This document shows, one piece after another, positions 6,161 through 10,579 of a stretch of DNA of 10,579 bases. The translations under genes were made by a program, and so were the position numbers. The stretch is from an uncultured Acidimicrobiales bacterium (lineage in GTDB: Bacteria; Actinomycetota; Acidimicrobiia; Acidimicrobiales; SZUA-35), in assembly GCA_938008925.1 (NCBI GenBank), contig CALLIQ010000148.1, forward strand, positions 1 through 10,579, written 5' to 3'. The notes below the pieces were generated by a model. That model saw only the letters and a program-made list of their open reading frames with translations, had not been told where the DNA came from and searched no databases. The first letter of the stretch is position 1; the number at the start of each line of letters is the position of its first letter.

Positions 6161-7652
6161 ACGCACCCCAGGTGAGCGTGTCCTGGTGGTTCGACCACCA
6201 GGCAAACCAGAACGACTGCTCGGCCACGACGACGTCGAGACCGTCGGCGAGGCCCGAATCGACCTCGGAACCGCTGTCGATCGAGCCGACGTCAACCTCG
6301 GTCGCGTCGAAGACTCGAGCGCCAGCCGAGGTCGGCACGACGATCACGGAGCGATCGCCGACGGCGAACCAGCGAGCGCCGCCGTCGAGGAGCGAGGGCA
6401 GATGGATGGCGAGAGCCTCGTCACTCCCGGGGAACTGCACCCCGACGACTTGGTCCTTGAGTGCGAACGTGTCGGGCGTGTCGAGCACCGGGAACCAGAC
6501 GTCTTCGTCGTTGTAGTACGACGAGTAGGCATCGCCCGGCTCATAGGAATAGGCGAGCGGAGGGCGTTCGGGATCGTCGAAGTAGATCGGGTCGGGAATG
6601 GCCAGCACGGTGGTGTTTGGTTGCTCAGCGACCCAGTCGGCCCACGAGATCGTCACCACCGGATACTGCGTCAGCACCGTCCCGGTCAGCGGGCCGGCGA
6701 AACCAGCGCCCTCGAGGTGGTGCCACAGGGTGTCGGTTTGACGGTCGACCATGATCTTGTTCGAGTTCTCGAGCAGCCCGCTGGTCTCGAACTCGATGAC
6801 CTGACCATCGACCGTTCGATCGAACAGCAGGCCGGTACGGCACAACGTGCAGTAGACGAGTGAGACGGGAATGTCGGCGATGTGATCGTTCACGAGCTCG
6901 TGATGGAGCACGATCCGGAGCGGATACGCAACGGCCTCACCGTCGATGAGTGCCCCCATCACCAACTCGTCGTCGGTCATCCAGACCGCATCGGCGACGC
7001 TGACGCGAACCGGATCGTTCAGCTCTGGGATGCCGGCTCGAGGTACCCCACCGAAGTGGATGCGGGCGAGCTCTTGTCCGGTCTCGACGGTCTCGAGCAG
7101 GGGAACGAAATCGTCATCGAGTCGTTCATACAGCGCGATCTTCCACTCTCGATAGCCATCGCCGGGGTCGATGTCCTCGGTGGCCTGTAGCGAGCCGAAT
7201 CGGTTGGCGTCGTCGAAGCTGACGCCCGTCGCTTCGATACCGGTCAAGGTCGTGAGTGCCGAGGAGACCTGACCGTCGATGCGGTTGGACACGCCGAGTC
7301 GGAGCAGATCGACCAGCCAGGCGACGTAGCGCCGCTCCCCCGACGCCTCCATCTGTTCGACGACGACGCCGGCGTTCTCCGAGTTGGTGATGTCGAGGAA
7401 CTCGTCGACCGCTGCGGTGAGCTCCGCCGGGTCGAACCCAGGGGCGGGCGCCACACTGGCCGGCGGTGCATCGGCGGCGTCTTCACCGTCCGACACCTCA
7501 CCGTTCGACGCTTGCCCGTTCGTTCCGTCCGCGTTCGTTCCGTCGACGGCCCCTTGGGGCTCGGAGCTGCACGCTGCGGCGAGCACGGCGATCGCCACGA
7601 GCAATCGCAGATGACGCGACGCCGTCGAGCCGATCACCGGCTGCGTTGTCAC
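6159..7652 (-). CDS. DUF3179-family lipoprotein coupled to livM
   Basis: A 497-residue exported lipoprotein of the DUF3179 family, whose biochemical function is unknown. A basic N terminus and hydrophobic stretch (16-27) end in a lipobox-like LAAAC with C28, so it is predicted to be lipid-anchored outside the membrane. A low-complexity linker rich in G, N, D, A and P (about 29-72) includes a repeated DGTN unit, from a 15-base DNA repeat. The DUF3179 signature lies at about 225-350: GEAVAYPLRI (238-247), HHELVND (250-256), YCTLCRTG with a CxxC pair (C268, C271), LLFDRTVDG, SGLLENSNKIMVDRQTDTLW (291-310) and GPLTGT. A second related-looking region follows to the C terminus. The GTG start at 7652 overlaps the livM stop as GTGA and has no clear ribosome-binding site, indicating translation coupled to livM. 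The residues could bind metal or be redox-active; that is not shown. Confidence 0.9.
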   Translation of the reverse strand: MTTQPVIGSTASRHLRLLVAIAVLAAACSSEPQGAVDGTNADGTNGQASNGEVSDGEDAADAPPASVAPAPGFDPAELTAAVDEFLDITNSENAGVVVEQMEASGERRYVAWLVDLLRLGVSNRIDGQVSSALTTLTGIEATGVSFDDANRFGSLQATEDIDPGDGYREWKIALYERLDDDFVPLLETVETGQELARIHFGGVPRAGIPELNDPVRVSVADAVWMTDDELVMGALIDGEAVAYPLRIVLHHELVNDHIADIPVSLVYCTLCRTGLLFDRTVDGQVIEFETSGLLENSNKIMVDRQTDTLWHHLEGAGFAGPLTGTVLTQYPVVTISWADWVAEQPNTTVLAIPDPIYFDDPERPPLAYSYEPGDAYSSYYNDEDVWFPVLDTPDTFALKDQVVGVQFPGSDEALAIHLPSLLDGGARWFAVGDRSVIVVPTSAGARVFDATEVDVGSIDSGSEVDSGLADGLDVVVAEQSFWFAWWSNHQDTLTWGA

Positions 7653-8674
7653 GGGCGTCGGCGTTGCCAGCGGTCGATCACGCCGGCGACACCATCGGGA
7701 GCGAGATAGGTGAGCACAACGAGTCCTAACCCGAATGCGACGCTCTCACTTCCGATGAAGCCGATGATTCCGTTCAACGCCGGCACCACGATCAGCGCGA
7801 TCACGCCATACACGGCACCGACGATCGTGCCGAGCCCGCCGAGCACCGCAGCGGCGTAGAGCCGCAACGACAAGAACACGTCGAAGTTGTCGTGGGACAC
7901 GAACGGAAACAAGAAGACCTGCAGGGCGCCGGACGCACCGGCCATCGCCGACGACAGGCCGAAGACGGCCGTCTTCGTCAGGGTTGGATTGACACCGAAG
8001 ACCTGCGCCGCGAGCTGGTCGTCGCGCAGCGCTCGAATCGACCGACCGACCCGGGAGTTGACGAGGTTGAACATGATCCAGAAGAAGACGGCGACGACGA
8101 TCAGACACACCAGGTATCGGTAGAGCTGGGTTCGCTCGGTCCCGATTCCGGTCCATGCCGGCGGCGAGAAATCGGCCTCGACCGTTCGACCGGTCGGACC
8201 GCCGGTGATGCCGCCGAGGCGTCGAGCGATGGGTCCGAAGGCGAGCGCGAAGCCGAAGGTGATCAACGCCAGGTACACCCCGCGAATCCGCAGCGCTGGG
8301 AGGCCGAGGACGACACCGAACAATCCAGCGATGACCGAGGCGGTGATCAGCGCCGGCAGCATCGGGAAGCCACGATCGTCGACGAGTTCCGCCATGGCGA
8401 ACCCGCCGATGCCGACGAAGACGCCGTGTCCGAGCGAGAACACCCCGGCGTAGCCGGTGATGAGGTTCACGCCCATCACAGCGAGCACCAGTACGAGGAG
8501 TTGGGTGAAGCGACGGAGCTGCAGCTCGGTCGCCACGATCGGCATGATCACGAGCAGCGCACCGACGAGCCACAGCGGGGAGAAGCGCAAGGAACCGGCG
8601 CGCGAGCGCGAGTCCTGTAACTGATCGCGGTACTCGGCGATCGAACGCCGTTTCCGGGGCGGCGCCGGCGTCAT
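7649..8674 (-). CDS. livM: Branched-chain amino acid-type ABC transporter permease, LivM-like
   Basis: Integral membrane permease of the HAAT (hydrophobic amino acid uptake) ABC family, pairing with LivH to form the channel. The 341-residue protein has a basic cytoplasmic N-terminal extension of about 30 residues, then multiple hydrophobic segments. Family marks are GYAGVFSLGHGVFVGIGGF (74-92), LPALRIRGVYLALITFGFA in the middle, and the cytoplasmic loop GRSIRALRDDQLAAQVFGVN that docks the ATPase, followed by a glycine-rich GGLGTIVGA segment. The ATG at 8674 overlaps the livH stop (ATGA) and its own stop overlaps the DUF3179 start. The substrate cannot be read from a permease: members move branched-chain amino acids, urea, amides, or aromatic acids. 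The ATPase genes livG and livF are not in the window. Confidence 0.93.
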   Translation of the reverse strand: MTPAPPRKRRSIAEYRDQLQDSRSRAGSLRFSPLWLVGALLVIMPIVATELQLRRFTQLLVLVLAVMGVNLITGYAGVFSLGHGVFVGIGGFAMAELVDDRGFPMLPALITASVIAGLFGVVLGLPALRIRGVYLALITFGFALAFGPIARRLGGITGGPTGRTVEADFSPPAWTGIGTERTQLYRYLVCLIVVAVFFWIMFNLVNSRVGRSIRALRDDQLAAQVFGVNPTLTKTAVFGLSSAMAGASGALQVFLFPFVSHDNFDVFLSLRLYAAAVLGGLGTIVGAVYGVIALIVVPALNGIIGFIGSESVAFGLGLVVLTYLAPDGVAGVIDRWQRRRP

Positions 8675-9612
8675 ACCCGCTCGACCCGTTTGGTCCCGTA
8701 CAGGCCAGCGGGCCGCACGAACAGCACGATGATCAGCACGACGACGGCGGCAACGACCGCCAGCTCAGACGGCAGTCCGAGATAGCCGGGAACCAGCGTT
8801 TGGGCCTGTGCGACGACGAGCCCGCCGATGATGGCGCCCTTTGGGCTGTCGAGCCCGCCGAGGGTGGCCGCAGCGAGGGCGTAGATCAGGAGCTTCAGCA
8901 TGGTGAACGGCTCGAGGATCACGACGGTGGCGACCAGCGATGCAGCGAGCGCTCCCAGCCCCGCCGCGACCGCCCAACCGGTCATGAGCGTCGGTCCGAC
9001 CGGCACGCCAGCGAGGGCGGCGGATTGGCGATCGCTGGTGACCGCCCGAAAGGCGAGGCCGATCTTCGTCTTGCGCATGATGAGGTTGAGCAAGGCGAGG
9101 ACCACCAAGAGCGTGGCCCACACGCCGAGTGTGGTGAAGCGCAGCCGCGCTCCTCCCACGCCGACGAAGTCATCTGGCCCGGCCGGAAAGAGCTCTGGGA
9201 ATCTGCGCCCATTGGTTCCCCACACCTGCGTCGTGATGCCGCTGAGCAGGATCAAGAGGCCGATCGTGAGGTTGACCGCCGCGAGCTCACTCGATCTCGC
9301 CCCGACGTCTCTGAAGACAAACCGTTCGATCAGCGCCCCGAGACACATGCCGATCAGAATCGCACCGAGAACGGCCAGCGGTGTCGGCCACGGGTGACCG
9401 GGCAACCAGCTCGCCCAATCGCCACCGGCGAGACCGGGGCTCACCGGTGTCGCGAGGACCAGGGCGATGTAGCCACAGAACGTCGCAAGCTCACCCTGAG
9501 CGAAGTTCACGAGTCCGGTCGAGCGATAGATGGTGACGAGCGCCAGCGCGAGCGACGCGTAGATCGCGCCGTTGAACAAGCCATCGAAGATGCGCTGGAG
9601 AAGGAGGGCCAC
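8671..9612 (-). CDS. livH: Branched-chain amino acid-type ABC transporter permease, LivH-like
   Basis: Second membrane permease of the HAAT-type importer. With the GTG at 9612 as start the protein is 313 residues, the normal LivH size, and begins MALLLQRIFDGLFNGAIYAS, a typical LivH N terminus. GLVNFAQGELATFCGYIA (33-50) is the family signature. The cytoplasmic loop GLAFRAVTSDRQSAALAG is the ATPase-docking region, and GGLDSPKGAIIGG and FVRPAGLYG come near the C terminus. The open frame continues upstream to 9738, but that part is proline-rich, unlike LivH, and runs into the terminator stem at 9709-9740, so it is not taken as coding. No strong ribosome-binding site precedes GTG 9612, leaving the exact start moderately uncertain. 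It overlaps livM by four bases. Confidence 0.92.
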   Translation of the reverse strand: MALLLQRIFDGLFNGAIYASLALALVTIYRSTGLVNFAQGELATFCGYIALVLATPVSPGLAGGDWASWLPGHPWPTPLAVLGAILIGMCLGALIERFVFRDVGARSSELAAVNLTIGLLILLSGITTQVWGTNGRRFPELFPAGPDDFVGVGGARLRFTTLGVWATLLVVLALLNLIMRKTKIGLAFRAVTSDRQSAALAGVPVGPTLMTGWAVAAGLGALAASLVATVVILEPFTMLKLLIYALAAATLGGLDSPKGAIIGGLVVAQAQTLVPGYLGLPSELAVVAAVVVLIIVLFVRPAGLYGTKRVERV

Positions 9613-9700
9613 AGGCTCGCTTTGCGGGGGTCGACGGGGTGGGCCGGCGCCAGCAGAAGCAACCGGGTGATCGAGTGTTGACCGAAAGCGCCCGGTCTGC

Positions 9701-9740
9701 AAAAACACCGGTGCCGGTGGGACGAATCCCACCGGCACCG
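9701..9740 (-). terminator. Strong intrinsic terminator between the binding-protein gene and livH
   Basis: CGGTGCCGGTGGGA (9709-9722) and TCCCACCGGCACCG (9727-9740) form a perfect 14-bp stem. Read on the - strand the loop is TTCG, a very stable tetraloop, and the stem is followed by GTG and then five T (9705-9701). This is a classic rho-independent layout downstream of the substrate-binding protein gene. Because livH follows in the same direction, it likely lets only part of the transcripts continue, so the binding protein is made in excess over the permeases. Full termination with a separate livH promoter in 9613-9700 is the alternative. Confidence 0.9.
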
Positions 9741-9752
9741 ATTCAGCTCACT

Positions 9753-9771
9753 CGCTCGAATCGATCGAGCG
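9753..9771 (-). other. Stem-loop upstream of the intrinsic terminator
   Basis: CGCTCGA (9753-9759) and TCGAGCG (9765-9771) form a perfect 7-bp stem with a five-base loop. It lies between the binding-protein stop codon and the terminator and could protect the 3' end of that mRNA. No T-tract follows it. Confidence 0.5.
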
Positions 9772-9787
9772 TCAGAGCAACGTCATG

Positions 9788-9806
9788 GGTTGCTGGATCA
9801 GCAACC
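9788..9806 (-). other. Stem-loop over the stop codon of the binding-protein gene
   Basis: GGTTGCTG (9788-9795) and CAGCAACC (9799-9806) form a perfect 8-bp stem with a three-base loop. The stop codon TGA (9800-9798) lies in the loop and the adjacent stem, so the structure can form only after the last ribosome has left. It is the first of three stem-loops in 9701-9806. Confidence 0.55.
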
Positions 9807-10579
9807 TTCGCCCGGAACCCAGGGGCAGTTCGGCGAAAGACCGGAGAGGTCGATGATGCCACCCTGCTGGACCCAGGTCTGATCGGCCACGGTGAACTGG
9901 CTGATCTCGGAGCCTTCGACGAAGTACGCATCTTCGGCACCGTTGGTGTTCCAGCCGATGCCGTCGAGCAGCGCCGGGTGGGTCATGTCCATGCTGCGGA
10001 GCGCCAGGATGAAGTTGGTGCGGGTCAAGCCACCCTCGAGCTCGGCGGCGACGAGCAACGCCTGGCCCATGCTCCAACCACGAACGGCGAAGCCGTCACC
10101 GGTGAGGGAGACCGAGGAGTCGAGGCCAGCGGCTTCGACCTGCTCGTTCACCCAAGCGATGAAGGGATCGTCGGAGTACTGCGGGTCGGTGGTGTCCTTG
10201 ATACCGCCACCGACGACGTACCAGCCCTCGGAAGCGTCACCGGCAGGCTCCATCGTGCCCGAGATGGTCTTGCAGACCGACGGGGTGAAGAGCGCCTGAG
10301 CCGTCTCGGTGATACCCGAGCGGTCGGCTTCCTGGATGGCGAGCACGCAGGGGTTACCGGCGGTCATCGAGATGAAGACGTCCGGGTTCTCTGCGGCGAG
10401 GGTCGTGACCTCGTTGGTCAGCGTTGCCGCTGCGGGGTCGTGACGGACGGCGACGAACTCGGAAATGACGTCCGATTCCTCGGCGAACACCTCGAAGCTC
10501 GACTCATAGGCGAGACCGAAGTCGTTGTCCATGACGAGACCGCCGACGACGACGGGCCCTTCGAGGTTGTCTTCGATCC
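9798..10579 (-). CDS. ABC transporter substrate-binding protein (branched-chain amino acid type), 5'-truncated
   Basis: C-terminal part (about 259 residues) of a periplasmic or lipid-anchored solute-binding protein of the Peripla_BP_6 type. The coding frame runs off the window edge: codons for IEDNLEGPVVVGGLV precede the first ATG at 10532, so that ATG is internal. Typical features are a central-lobe sheet segment (PVVVGGLVMDNDFGLAYESSF), NPDVFISMTAGNPCVLAIQEA, which is the usual pattern of a ligand-binding lobe strand, and GWSMGQALLVAAELEGGLTRTNFILALRSM near the C terminus, a family-typical helix. Four cysteines (in NPCVL, SVCKT, NCPW and the final GEGC) suggest two disulfides in the exported protein. 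Its position directly before livH and livM marks it as their binding partner. The ligand cannot be told from this fragment. Confidence 0.9.
   Translation of the reverse strand, partial: IEDNLEGPVVVGGLVMDNDFGLAYESSFEVFAEESDVISEFVAVRHDPAAATLTNEVTTLAAENPDVFISMTAGNPCVLAIQEADRSGITETAQALFTPSVCKTISGTMEPAGDASEGWYVVGGGIKDTTDPQYSDDPFIAWVNEQVEAAGLDSSVSLTGDGFAVRGWSMGQALLVAAELEGGLTRTNFILALRSMDMTHPALLDGIGWNTNGAEDAYFVEGSEISQFTVADQTWVQQGGIIDLSGLSPNCPWVPGEGC

Noticed and set aside
5859..6863. Long + strand open frame of about 334 codons
   Set aside because: It is antisense to the GGDEF-EAL and DUF3179 genes and crosses the gap between them; composition is arginine and aspartate rich with no recognisable domain, as expected of high-GC shadow frames.
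8800..9681. Long + strand open frame of about 293 codons
   Set aside because: It is antisense to livH and very polar with low-complexity runs; a shadow of the permease gene.
9613..9738. 42-residue N-terminal extension of LivH
   Set aside because: It is proline-rich, unlike any LivH N terminus, and its first codons lie inside the terminator stem; GTG 9612 gives the normal length and N terminus.
9701..9806. Riboswitch
   Set aside because: Three independent local hairpins at a gene 3' end with a T-tract; no conserved aptamer core is recognisable.
10530..10532. ATG at 10532 as start of the binding protein
   Set aside because: The frame stays open upstream to the window edge with family-like sequence, and no signal peptide follows this ATG.

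Overview
The window is high-GC, densely coded DNA with GTG starts and many 4-base gene overlaps. Gene content (aerobic phenylacetate degradation, a branched-chain-type ABC transporter, a DUF3179 lipoprotein) points to a high-GC actinobacterium, perhaps Acidimicrobiia. That placement is an inference from style and gene content; no marker gene is present.

Layout. Bases 1-3492 (+ strand) hold a phenylacetyl-CoA pathway operon: the 3' part of paaK (phenylacetate-CoA ligase), then paaA, paaD, paaB and paaC, encoding three subunits of the ring 1,2-epoxidase and its maturation factor. The paaA/D, D/B and B/C junctions are all ATGA overlaps. The order A-D-B-C is unusual, and the reductase gene paaE is not in the window. 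A 40-base gap with a 17-bp tandem repeat separates paaC from a convergent gene.

Bases 3533-10579 are all on the - strand. Read in the direction of transcription they are: the 3' part of a periplasmic substrate-binding protein gene; an intergenic stretch with three stem-loops, the last being a strong intrinsic terminator; livH; livM (ATGA overlap); a DUF3179 lipoprotein gene (GTGA overlap with livM); a ~103-base gap with weaker stem-loops; and a large membrane-anchored PAS-GGDEF-EAL protein.

How they work together. PaaK makes phenylacetyl-CoA and PaaABC (with PaaD for maturation and an electron donor encoded elsewhere) epoxidises its ring. The transporter imports an unidentified small organic solute, possibly an amino acid or an aromatic acid. 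The DUF3179 lipoprotein is translationally coupled to the permeases, so it probably acts with them in the envelope. The c-di-GMP protein has an intact cyclase motif and I-site, but a phosphodiesterase domain with two altered active-site residues. No stretch over 300 bases lacks a gene. The most notable points are the PaaC subunit that keeps a full apparent set of diiron ligands, the atypical paa order, the DUF3179-LivM coupling, the terminator inside the transporter operon and the altered EAL domain.
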